Shown in pieces: positions 1 through 10,510 of a DNA stretch of 64,000 nucleotides. Numbering within the stretch: position 1 is the stretch's first letter; each line of letters opens with the position of its first letter. A program made the position numbers and the translations under genes. The stretch spans positions 434,001-498,000 of the forward strand of contig JAKEKT010000009.1 of assembly GCA_021495925.1 (NCBI GenBank), given 5' to 3'. The notes below the pieces were generated by a model, which saw only the letters and a list, made by a program, of their open reading frames with translations, ran no database searches and was not told the DNA's origin. Source of the DNA: Diplodia intermedia (taxonomy: Eukaryota > Ascomycota > Dothideomycetes > Botryosphaeriales > Botryosphaeriaceae).

Positions 1-97
1 GCGCATTGTCGGCGCCGTGGAGGGCTCGGTGGGCCTTGATGCGGTCGAGGATGAAGGGGATGCAGTGCTCAGACTTGTCGTCGATGATGGCGGACAT
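1..97 (-). CDS. 5' end of an unidentified protein gene, cut by the window edge
   Basis: An open frame runs on the minus strand from an ATG at 97-95 to the window edge, giving 32 codons. The first residues read MSAIIDDKSEHCIPFILDRI. The composition is balanced and protein-like, unlike the AT-rich DNA that starts about 230 bases away. I do not recognise the family from so short a piece. The gene points away from FOX2. Without the transposon, its start codon would lie only about 440 bases from that of FOX2, so the two probably shared a divergent promoter region. The choice of ATG is the first possible one and is not otherwise supported. Confidence 0.5.
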   Translation of the reverse strand, partial: MSAIIDDKSEHCIPFILDRIKAHRALHGADNA

Positions 98-233
98 CGC
101 TGCGGTTGCTTTCGAGCTCGTGCTTGGGCCGACAGTCAGGTGGGATGGTGGGAGCCAGCGTTTACGGACGGTAGCGTCATCTTCAGTCGACTGGCATGTG
201 AAGGCCGCTGGCTCTGGATTCGTGGGGTGCCGT

Positions 234-238
234 CTAGC
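234..238. repeat. Left target-site duplication (CTAGC) of the LTR element
   Basis: The five bases CTAGC immediately precede the TGTTGG start of the left LTR. They are repeated exactly after the last base of the right LTR at 5976-5980. Five-base duplications are usual for Copia integrases. Confidence 0.93.
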
Positions 239-436
239 TGTTGGTGCCCCTGCACGGCCCCACCGGCAAGCAGGCACGGCATCTGCTTAGTCAGCCCGAT
301 TCACCGCTCCTTGCGGTAGGTAGCCTATTATAAAACGCTACCGGCCTCTTATTTAGTAGCTTAGATTACTACTATATAAGTAGCTTAGATAGCTTTTTAA
401 TTTAGTAGTAATTATTTATACGCTTAGCGTTTTATA
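239..436 (+). repeat. Left LTR (198 bases), half spared and half mutated by RIP
   Basis: The LTR starts TGTTGGTGCC and ends AGCGTTTTATA, where the unmutated right copy has AGCGTTCCACA, so the original ends were TG...CA. Aligned with 5778-5975 it has the same length with no gaps. Over its first 90 bases the right copy differs from it by about 37 changes, all C-to-T or G-to-A. The first ~90 bases here are GC-rich and look original, while the last part is mutated. Confidence 0.93.
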
Positions 437-1389
437 GATTATAAGCTCTCTTTAAACTTTTATTCTTTATTCTTTATTATTTATATCTATACGATTTACG
501 TTATTATTTAAGAAGTAGCTATAGCGCTAGTCTTAATTAAATAGTCTATAATATTATTATAAAGTCGTACGAAGATATCTTTATAAATAATATATTTATA
601 AGTATCTTTTTATTCTAGCTAATAATAATCTAAGTAATAATACTCTTAACTAGTTAACTTAACGTCTTCTAAATCTAAGATAATTTAGTATAGCTACTAA
701 AGATATTATCTATTCTTACTAGTCTAGAAAACTATTTTCTTTAACGTAATAAGCTTCTTATTATTACGCGTATCTAAGACCTTATTATATAACTTAAGTA
801 TAAGCTACTTTCTACTAATATCTATAATAAGAGATAATAAATTTACTAGATAATACTCTAAGAGAAGATAATATAGTTATTACGTAAGAGCGTTATACTA
901 GATATCTATAACTTTATTATAAGAGATAATAAGTTATCTTATATAATCTTTATAAAGATTAAAATATCTATAAGTATCTAAAGATCTTTTAATTTATAGT
1001 AGTAAGTATTTAATCTATTTAGAAAGAATATTAAGCTAGATACGTTTATAAAGAACTATATTCTTATCTTTTAAAATAAATTACGTTATCTAAAGAATTA
1101 GAGTATTAAAATATTTAAGAACTTTATTCTCTTATATCTTTTATATACTATAAATAGAACTTAATAAGCTTCTTAGTAATAGCTTACTACTTATAACTAA
1201 TAGTAGTATACGTTACTATAGACTTATTTAAACTTTATAAACCTTATATAAGAGATCGTATAGTAATTTATTTATATATAAGAAGATTTCTTATATTAGA
1301 TCTATTCTATTATACTCGTATCTAGTAACGATAATAAGTAAAATAAAATTACTAAAAATACTTCTAAGAGATCGTCTTTTAATATTTCT

Positions 1390-4300
1390 TATCTATACTA
1401 TAAGAAGATAGATTATTAGAGTAATAACTATTAGACTAAATACTTTAATTTACGTTCTAAATAGCTTAAGAAGAAGAAGAAATCTAAGATAATTAAAAAC
1501 GTTAACTTTATTAAAATAATAGAGGTTATTTTAGTAGTTCTTTACTAAATAATACTTATCTAGAATATTACTAAGAATTAGATTCTTAATTCTAGTATAA
1601 TAATATATATAATATACGATCTTTTACTTCTTTATAATACTAAAGATATTAATCTATTTATATAAAGTCTTATAAACTTTATAAAGACGTCTAAGATTAA
1701 TACTATTAAGATATTATATTAGTTAAGTATAGACTAGATAACTCGTCTAGTATTAAATAAGATATTATACGTATCTTTAATATTATATAATCTTATATCG
1801 CTCTCTCGTCTACGCCGCTATAACGTCTAGATAAATACTATAAGCGATAAGCTACTTAATTAAAATAATCGCGAGATCGTCTAGACTTTTATATAGTAAG
1901 ACTTATATATTCTTCGCTAGTATAACTCTATAATATCTATAGATATTATAATATCTATAACGGCTATAATAGCTACGCCGTAATAGATTTTATTATAGAC
2001 CTTAAAATAATCTATAATAGTAGCTCTTATCGCTTATTATTTAGTAAAGCGAGTCTTATTAGAGAACTAGTATTATCTAATAAATTATATAAATAAGAAG
2101 ATACTTCTTAAGCTTTCTAAGCTTATAGAAGAATATATTTTAATAATATATAAGCTTAATTTATACTATATATATCTTATAAGTAACTCTTCGCGAATAT
2201 TTATATCTTATAGATATAAGTAAGCTTCTTACTTATTTTAATAGTTATTTCTCGACTTTTTTAGCGTAGAACCACGCGAATTAAATAAAGAATTATTTAT
2301 TTTATTAATAATTAATAATTATTTACGATATTATTAGATTCTCTTTATTAGTAAAAACTATATAATACTTCTAGTATAGAACGTCTAGCTTCTTAAATAA
2401 TAGCGAAAGTACTAAAAGATTACTATTATATATATATATATTAATAATAACTCTTTTTAGATATCGCTAGTTAAAGAGCTTATCTAGTAGAATATTAAAA
2501 TTAAATAAACTATCTCTTACTACTTCTAATAGAATAATATATTTAAAAGAAAAGTATATATAGTTATAAAGTACGCGCGAATACTTCTTTATAAGATTTA
2601 CTTTATATTTATTAAGCGTTTAGAGTTTAAGCTAAAGTAGTAAAGATTTCTATAGCTAAAAATAATACGCTATTAAATATACGTCTATAATAAAACTTTA
2701 ATACGCGCGAATAAAGATATAAGAACGTCGTATAAGCTTCTCTATAAGAAGAAGCCTTATATAAATAATCTTTATTTATTTAAAGTAGTTACTTATATAT
2801 ACGTATCTTTAAATACGCGTACGATAGATATATATTCGCTAAAATATTTATAGAAGATAGTTTTACGCGTCTAAATAGAGCTTTTTATAAGCTATAAGAA
2901 AGAGATAATTTAGCGTATATATTTACTATAATAGAAATATATTAAACGTACGTATAGTACTTATATCTTAATAATAAGTCTCTTAGAAGAGTAATTATCT
3001 TTAATAGATAATTTTATTTTTAATATTTCTTTTATAGTAGTATTTAATAAGATATATAATACGACTTTATATAGTTTTATACTTTTACTAGTATTAGTAA
3101 ACGCGTCTAATAAATCTATAAAACTATTTAATTAATTATAGTTATTATTAGTTTAACTATTATTCTTATCTTTAGTAGAAGTAAAATCTAGTATTAAGAC
3201 TAGTAATAAAGATTTAATTATTAAAATAATAGAATCTAGATCTATACTTAAAGAGCCGTTTTATCGTCTACTCTAAATAGATAGTACTAAATCTATTTAA
3301 GTAAGCGCTAAATCTACTATAGTAGTTTTTAACGTTATTAAATTCTATATTCTTCTAAGTAAGAAATAGACTTAATTATAAGACTCTATAAATTTATCTT
3401 AAATAGTAAAATACTATAATACTAAAAGAACTAGTATAACTATTATATTTATAAAAGCTACTTCTTTATTCTTAAAAGATAGAACTTACTAAATATTAAA
3501 TCTAATAAATAGTATTAAACTCTTATTTTAATATATAATTAAATATATTCTAGATAAACTTTATCTTTTATTTATTATTTTCGCTAAACGTCTTTTTTTA
3601 AACTATTTTATTAAAGACGTTTCTAAATCTAAATTTAAGCGCTTAAGAACTTTTATAATATAGATAATTATTATAATAATCGCGTATATAGTAGATAGTA
3701 ATAGTATTAACTTTATTAATACTAAATCTTATAGACTAAAGACTATTATAGTCTTATTTAACTAGTCTAATTAAAAAGATATCTATAAGCGCGAGTTAAT
3801 CTTATTAAACTAGCTAGATTTCTAGACTCTCGTATTATAATTTATTAACGCGAAGATTATTTCTAGTAAGTAGATCTTTTATATAAAGAAGAATAAATAT
3901 AATAATATCTAGTAATATAAGATACGCTAAATTATATATAGTAATCTTTAGAAGTAAGACTTCTTAGATAATATTTTTACTAATATAATTTATATAATAA
4001 TCTTTAGAATAATAATCGCTCTCTATATCTCTTTAGACTAATAGATAATCTACTATAATATTAGTATAGCGTTTCTTTAAGATAATCTAAATTTATAAAT
4101 AATATATATTTAGTAATCTCGTAGCTTTAAGAACTTTAATAGACCTTATAAAATCTATCTACTTTATAAAACGTTATATAGACTTCGCGAAGCTTTATAT
4201 CTTTAGTTTAAACGACTTATTTTATTTCTTCTCTTAATAAAGTTTAAAGCGACTACTACGAATTCTTATCTATATATAAAAAATAACTACTAGTTATTAG

Positions 4301-4947
4301 TATACGTAGATAATCTACTTATTATTATTATAATACTAAAGAAGCGTTAGAAGATTACTACTACTATCTATAATAAGTTTATTACGAAGAATCTCGGCCT
4401 TCTCTCTTACTACTATAATATAAGAGTCGTCTAGTATAAAGATAATAGTATATTATTACTTTAAAACGCTTATATTAAATATCTACTATAGCGCTTTAGT
4501 ATAAATATCTATAAGGCGATAAGATATCTAATATAGTAGAATAGAAGCGTATAAACTAATAATTATTAGCCCTTAAATAAGATAATATAATAATACGCTA
4601 AACTTACTAGTTATCTTCTCTAGCTAAACGTTATTACTAGATCTAATATCTCGTTCGCTATAACGTTTAGTACGCGCTAAACGTCTAATTTAATAGATAA
4701 GAACTACGCGTAGATAAAAATAGTACTATAATATCTTTTAGATACTTATATACTTATTTTATACTATAGGTCTTATTTATCTATTCTCTTAGAGTAGTTA
4801 GATTCTTTATATATCGACGACTTTAATACTAAAAGAAGTAGTATAGATATACTATTTATAATTATTAATAGCTCTATTATATAAAAGACTAGATTATAAT
4901 ATATAGTAACTCTTTTATTATTTAAAGCTAAATACGTTACTCTCTTA
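1390..4947 (+). pseudogene. RIP-destroyed gag-pol reading frame of the Copia element
   Basis: Four landmarks lie in the same frame. (1) 1390-1431 has the spacing of a CX2CX4HX4C zinc knuckle, with all four metal ligands now Tyr codons (TGT or CAT changed to TAT). (2) 4297-4323 reads LVYVDNLLI, the Copia catalytic YVDD box with its second Asp changed to Asn by G-to-A. (3) 4390-4440 reads NLGLLSYYYNIRVV followed by a stop, matching the conserved stretch after the YVDD box. (4) 4909-4947 reads TLLLFKAKYVTLL, matching the RNase H region with the Glu changed to Lys. Many TAG/TAA stops interrupt the frame, but no frameshift was needed over 3.5 kb, so decay has been by substitution only. The outer limits of the original frame are unknown. 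Confidence 0.88.
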
Positions 4948-5768
4948 TACGTCTTATAAAAGTATATTTATATAAGAAATCTTTTTTAGAAGCTTAATAG
5001 ACTTTAGAAAGAATCTACTACGATCTATAGTAATAATCTTAAAATTATAAAGTTTACTAATAATTCTATAATAATCTTTTCTAAAATATATTATATTAAC
5101 GTTTACTACTACTTCTTACGTAAGAAGATAGCGAAGAATATTATTTATATTTAATAGATCTCTATAATTCTTATAGTAGCTAACGATTTTACTAAGCCGC
5201 TAGTAAATACTCTATTTAATAACTTTATTCGTCTACTAGATATAGAGAAGATCTAATAATACTATAAAAATTTATTCTATTAGATATTAGATAGCTATAA
5301 AAGCTACGTCGTAGTAATAATCTTTTTTATTTAATACTATAAAGATTCTACTATCTAATTTAGAGTCTAGTAAAGATACGCGCTTCTCTCTTACTACTAT
5401 TATTTAAAAAATATATAAACCTCTCTTTTTATACTCTACTATATTCTCTTCTTTAATATTACGATCGTCTTTCGTAATAAAAAAGTAATAATTATTACTC
5501 GCGATAATAAATATTAAGTAATAATACTTCTTTTTACGCTTACTTATCTAAATAAAAATATTACTATATTATAGACGGCTTAGAATATTAATATTCTATT
5601 ATAAATAATTTAGAATATTAACTTCGACTACTTAAGAAAGTAATTAGCGTATCTTATATTTATTTTATATAGCTTATTACGCGTTATATTTATTTCTTTT
5701 ATTCTTTATTACTTAGTTAAAATCTTAATATTATAGCTAGTAAATCTTACGATAGCCTCTATCTTCTT

Positions 5769-5777
5769 AAAGAGAAG
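5769..5777 (+). other. Polypurine tract of the LTR element
   Basis: The purine run AAAGAGAAG ends exactly where the right LTR begins, the expected place for the plus-strand priming site of an LTR retrotransposon. Confidence 0.75.
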
Positions 5778-5975
5778 TATTAGTACTTCTATATAGCTCT
5801 ATTAATAAGTAGATATAATATTTATTTAGTTAGCTCGATTTATCGCTTCTTATAATAGATAGTCTATTATAAAATGCTACCGGCCTCTTATTTAGTAGCT
5901 TAGATTACTACTATATAAGTAGCTTAGATAGCTTCTTAATTTAGTAGTAATCGTTCGCACGCTTAGCGTTCCACA
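5778..5975 (+). repeat. Right LTR (198 bases), mutated except for its last ~28 bases
   Basis: It starts TATTAGTACTTC, corresponding to TGTTGGTGCCCC in the left copy, and ends AGCGTTCCACA. Positions about 5778-5947 are AT-rich and mutated; 5948-5975 keep the original bases that are mutated in the left copy. Together the two copies allow the ancestral LTR to be inferred. Confidence 0.93.
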
Positions 5976-5980
5976 CTAGC
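5976..5980. repeat. Right target-site duplication (CTAGC)
   Basis: CTAGC follows the last CA of the right LTR and equals 234-238. Ordinary GC-balanced host sequence begins here and leads into the FOX2 promoter. Confidence 0.93.
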
Positions 5981-6273
5981 GCCCCCATAATATGCCTGGT
6001 GCTCCTCCCCCGCCAATGGCGGCGTCGGCTGCAGCACAGCCGAGGCTGTGACGACGATTGCCGTGAGCAGCTCGGCTTCGTCCACGCGCGCGTTCCCTGC
6101 GAAGTTACTTTATACCTATCCCGCACCGTGACGCCCCCCTTCTCCGCAGCATTCCGCCCTTCTCCAGCTTTTCCCTCCTCCTCCACACTTCTCCACACGA
6201 GAGCTGCGCAGAGCTTCCGTCGATCGGCTCCTTGTTTCCTCTCTTCTTTGTGTTCCTCCACACTACCACAACC

Positions 6274-9200
6274 ATGGCCGAGCAGCTGCGCTTCGATGGC
6301 CAGACCGTCGTCGTGACGGGCGCCGGCGGAGGCCTGGGTAAGGCCTATGCCACCTTCTTCGGCTCGCGCGGCGCCAACGTCGTCGTCAACGACTTGGGCG
6401 GTTCCTTCAAGGGCGAGGGCAACTCGACAAAGGTGCGTCCCCGGAGCTTCCAGAGCTTCCCCCGGAGAGCTCCCCGAAGCTGACTTTCACATGTGAAAAT
6501 GATAGGCAGCGGATGTCGTCGTCGAAGAGATCAAGAAGGCCGGCGGCAAGGCCGTCGGCAACTACGACAGTGTCGAGAACGGCGACCGCATCATCGACAC
6601 TGCGATCAAGGCCTTCGGCCGCATTGACATCCTCATCAACAACGCCGGTATCCTCCGCGATGTCAGCTTTAAGAACATGAAGGATGCGGACTGGGACTTG
6701 ATCAACTCGGTCCACGTCAAGGGTGCATACAAGGTGTGTCTCCTCCGGAACGCCTGGCCTGATGGAAGCTGATGCTGGATGTAGTGCGCAAGAGCAGCAT
6801 GGCCGCACTTCAGGAAACAAAAGTATGGTCGCGTCATCAACACCGCGTCCGCAGCAGGTCTCTTCGGCAACTTTGGCCAGACCAATTACTCTTGTAAGAC
6901 TCCTGGTAGCTCCACGGAGATTAGTTGCTAACACGAGCACAGCTGCCAAGTTGGCCCAGGTTGGTTTCACCGAAACACTTGCGAAGGAGGGTCTCAAGTA
7001 CAACATCCTCGCCAACGTAATTGCTCCTATCGCAGCAAGCCGCATGACCGAGACCATCATGCCTCCAGACGTCCTGGAGAACCTCAAGCCCGACTGGATC
7101 GTTCCGCTCGTTGCCGTCTTGGTCCACCCCTCCAACACCGAGGAAACTGGCTCTATCTTTGAGGTTGGGGGTGGCCACGTTGCGAAGCTGAGGTGGGAGC
7201 GTGCCAAGGGTGGTCTTCTCAAGGCGGACAGCACCATGACTCCTGGCGCTGTTCTGTCCAAGTGGAATGACATCAACGATTTCTCCAAGCCCGAGTACCC
7301 GACCGGTCCGGCCAACTTCATGGAGCTACTTGAAGAGGCTCAGAAGCTTCCCGCCAACCCTCCCGCACAAAACCCCGAGTTCAAGGGCAAGGTTGCGCTT
7401 ATCACTGGCGGTGGTGCTGGTCTTGGTCGCGCATATGCTCTGCTCTTTGCCAAATACGGCGCCAAGATTGTCATCAACGATTTGGCCGACCCGGACACTG
7501 TTGTCCAGGAGATCCAGAAGCTCGGCGGCGAGGCTGTTGGCGTCAAGGCGTCTGCGGAAGATGGCGATACTGTTGTGAAAGCCGCAATCGACGCCTTCGG
7601 CCGCATCGACATCATCATCAACAATGCCGGTATCCTCCGCGACAAGGCTTTCAACAACATGGATGACAGCCAGTGGGACTCGGTCATGAATGTCCACCTC
7701 CGTGGCACATACAAGGTCACCAAGGCCGCTTGGCCTTACATGCTCAAGCAGAAGTACGGCCGCATCGTCAACACTACCTCCACCAGCGGTATCTACGGCA
7801 ACTTCGGGCAGGCCAACTACGCTGCGGCGAAATGCGGTATTCTCGGTTTCTCTCGCGCCCTTGCCCGCGAGGGTGCCAAGAACAACATTTTTGTGAACAC
7901 CATCGCTCCCAACGCCGGTACCAACATGACCCGCACCATCATGCCTGAGGAGCTCGTCCAGGCATTCAAGCCTGACTACGTCGCTCCTCTGGTCGTCGCT
8001 CTCTGCTCCGACAATGTCCCTGAGCAGCCCACTGGTGGTCTCTACGAGGTCGGCAGCGGCTGGCAGGGCGCCACGAGATGGCAGCGTTCCGGCGGTCACG
8101 GCTTCCCGATCGATGTCAAGCTTACTCCCGAGTCTGTCAAGCAGGTGTGGCCCAAGATCATCAACTTCGACGACGGCCGTGCCGACCACCCTACGGAGCC
8201 CAACGACAGCGCCGGCAAGATCATGGCGAACTTCCAGAACAGGAGCAGTTCGGCGGGCGGTAAGTCCAAGCTCTAGATTAGCCATTCGATTTTCTGTTGT
8301 TGTAAAGTCTCGCGTAGAGAAAAAAATTTGTATAATGAAAGAAATGTATACCCTGTTCATCAGTCCTGAACCCGCCCACTCTTCTTTTGTGATCGCTGCC
8401 CAGCTGTGTTTCATTATCTTCTTGACACCCTATTGACTAATCGGTGCAGAATCCTCTGATGGCGACAACGAGATTCTCAAGAACATCGAGGAGGCGAAGA
8501 AAGCAAAGGCCGACGGAACCGAGTTCACTTACGATGACCGTGACGTTATCCTCTACAGTAAGTGATCTAGCATCGAACACAAAAATATAGCATAGCTAAT
8601 GTTCTCCTCTTAGACCTCGGCATTGGCGCGAAGCGTACCGACCTACCACTTGTTTTCGAAAGTGACGAGAACTTCCAGGTCGTCCCAACTTTCGGTGTCA
8701 TTCCTCCATTCAACGCCACCGCTCCCTTCAGCATGGCCGACGTGGTCCCCAACTTCTCGCCCATGATGCTTCTGCACGGCGAGCAGTACCTGGAGATCCG
8801 CAAGTTCCCCATCCCGACGTCGGCCACGCTCGTGTCGTACCCGTCGCTGGTCGAGGTCGTCGACAAGGGCAAGTCGGGCATCATCGTGACGGGCACGGTG
8901 ACCAAGGACAAGGCGACCGGCGAGGACCTGTTCTACAACGAGTCGACCGTCTTCATCCGCGGGGCGGGCGGCTTCGGCGGGCCCAAGAAGGGGGCGGACC
9001 GCGGCGCGGCGACGCGGGTGCACGCGCCGCCCAAGCGCGCGCCCGACGCCGTGGTCGAGGAGGCGACGACGGAGGAGCAGGCGGCCGTGTACCGGCTCAG
9101 CGGCGACCGCAACCCGCTGCACATCGACCCCGAGTTCAGCAAGGTCGGCGGCTTCGCCACGCCCATCCTGCACGGCCTGTGCTTCTTCGGCATCGCGGGC

Positions 9201-9404
9201 AAGCACATACTCAAGACGTTCGGCGCGTTCCGCAACATCAAGGTCCGCTTCGCGGGCACGGTGCTGCCCGGCCAGACGCTGCGGACCGAGATGTGGAAGA
9301 ACGGCAACACCGTCGTCTTCCAGGTCGTCGTCAAGGAGACGGGGAAGCTGGCGATTGCGGGGGCGGGCGCGGAGTTGGTGGGGGCGGAGAAGGCGAAGTT
9401 GTAG
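6274..9404 (+). CDS. FOX2: Peroxisomal multifunctional beta-oxidation enzyme (hydratase-dehydrogenase-epimerase, FOX2)
   Basis: Six exons (6274-6432, 6506-6733, 6785-6893, 6943-8259, 8450-8557, 8614-9404) encode 903 residues, the usual length. The protein has two tandem short-chain dehydrogenase domains and a C-terminal hydratase-2 (MaoC-like) domain. Domain one has TGAGGGLG, NNAG and a YSSAK catalytic site; domain two has TGGGAGLG, NNAG and YAAAK. The third domain carries GDRNPLHIDP and ATPILHG, the hydratase-2 signature. In the family, the protein hydrates trans-2-enoyl-CoA to the D-3-hydroxyacyl-CoA and oxidises it to the 3-ketoacyl-CoA. The C-terminus is AKL, a PTS1 peroxisome signal. The ATG lies in a good context (ACAACCATGG). 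The third intron-proximal GT/AG pairs all preserve frame. The 190-base intron 8260-8449 is unusually long and holds an alternative PTS1-coding end (separate entry). Confidence 0.97.
8260..8449 (+). other. FOX2 intron 4, whose retention would give a short isoform ending -SKL
   Basis: This intron has a strong GTAAGT donor and a TGACTAAT branch site with a GTGCAG acceptor. It is 190 bases long, against 49-73 for the other four introns of the gene. If it is retained, translation continues for a few codons from the second dehydrogenase domain and stops at 8274-8276 with the ending GGKSKL. SKL is the canonical peroxisomal PTS1. The predicted product keeps both dehydrogenase domains (about 608 residues) and lacks the hydratase-2 domain. 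The coding is seen directly; use of the isoform is inference. Confidence 0.6.
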
Positions 9405-10510
9405 TCTAGGAGAGGGGGAAAGATGAATGATGTGGGTGGGTGGGGAAAATGTGGAAATTGGGGAGAGTGGGGGGGAAGTTTGGGATATGTGGATGGATTG
9501 GGGGTTTCATGTAACTTTGATGTCTTCTCCTTTCCATTTTTTTTTATCCCCCGACTCCTCATATGGGGTTTTCGTGTATGATTTGAATGAATGTTGTTTT
9601 CGGGAATCTACATCTGGATGGGGGGCTGTCAGCTGCTCTTTGTGGTGTCTTGTGTTTATGTGATGGGGATTCTACGGCGGAACTCAGCTGAGACCTCCGG
9701 GAGTGAGCCACGTGTCAGTTGGGCACCGTGTTGGCAGCTGGAGCGGTTGGGTTATCTTCTCCGCTGGCGCGTATAAAACCGAGCCGGCTGCTTGTGTTTA
9801 GCGTTGATCACCAAGCGCCAGAGGGCCATGAAGAGTGAAGAAATTGACGAGAGCCACTTTGGGCCTGTGGTGTCGTCCTCCTTTCGACGGCGTTTTGTTC
9901 TGCTGCTTTGCTGAGGGCCAGACGCCATTACATCTTTTCAGCTACGTGAAACGCAGTATTCATCCGGCTCAATGAATGCAAGGAAGGTAAAATGGTGTTG
10001 TAAGGTGAATTTGATGAAGTGATGATGTACTGCATCAATCTGTCCGGACATGTCGTTACTTTCTCACAACGAACAGGCAGTTGTACTGGAACGGAATGGA
10101 AAGACTGTCCACTGATGGCCCCAGTAGTTGATGTAGCTGCCGCTGTATTAGTTTGGCTGCCCAGCAACCTACCAACAGCTTACCAGGCGAAGCCAAGATC
10201 TTCACCAGTGCCATCCTGAATCCCAGCCTTATTTGGATCTGGGAGTCTTCTCACAGCGGCTGTTGTCAATTCCCGGAAATTGATACTTACCTGCCCAACT
10301 CATGTAGGAGAGCGTTCAAGGTTCCGGCAACTCCAATGAAATACTTGCGTCTCGTTTAATCGCTCGGCTTTTTCTGTGCGGTACTCTTCACTGAAACCAA
10401 GACGCTGATATTTGCATGGTAGACATGAAATGTGTCTGCTGATTCGAATGCAAATTACAAATCCAAGTGGTCTGTTAACGACCGAACAAGGCTCTCCACA
10501 CTGCCGCTCA
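9405..10510. other. Intergenic region between FOX2 and the MDR gene
   Basis: This region holds the 3' flanks of two convergent genes. Only short frames without recognisable similarity are present. A GCGTATAAAACC box occurs at about 9770-9781, but I could not attach a gene to it. Confidence 0.5.

Larger units (their letters stand above)
239..5975 (+). mobile_element. Full-length Copia-type LTR retrotransposon, inactivated by RIP
   Basis: The 5.7 kb element has 198-base LTRs at both ends, a polypurine tract directly before the right LTR and a CTAGC target duplication. Inside, CpA and TpG are almost absent and the sequence is extremely AT-rich, as expected after repeat-induced point mutation. 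Translated in one plus-strand frame (position 1390 = codon start), the interior still shows a gag zinc knuckle, a reverse transcriptase YVDD-like box, the sequence that follows it in Copia elements, and the RNase H end region, in that order. Gag followed by integrase and then reverse transcriptase is known for Copia. I recognise the reverse transcriptase and RNase H parts and did not separately verify the integrase. The element cannot be active because stop codons are scattered throughout. Confidence 0.93.

Noticed and set aside
329..436. Shorter 108-base LTR bounded by TATAAAACGCT...AGCGTTTTATA
   Set aside because: Similarity between the two copies continues 90 bases further left once RIP transitions are allowed, up to TGTTGG; only the 198-base version has a matching 5-base target duplication.
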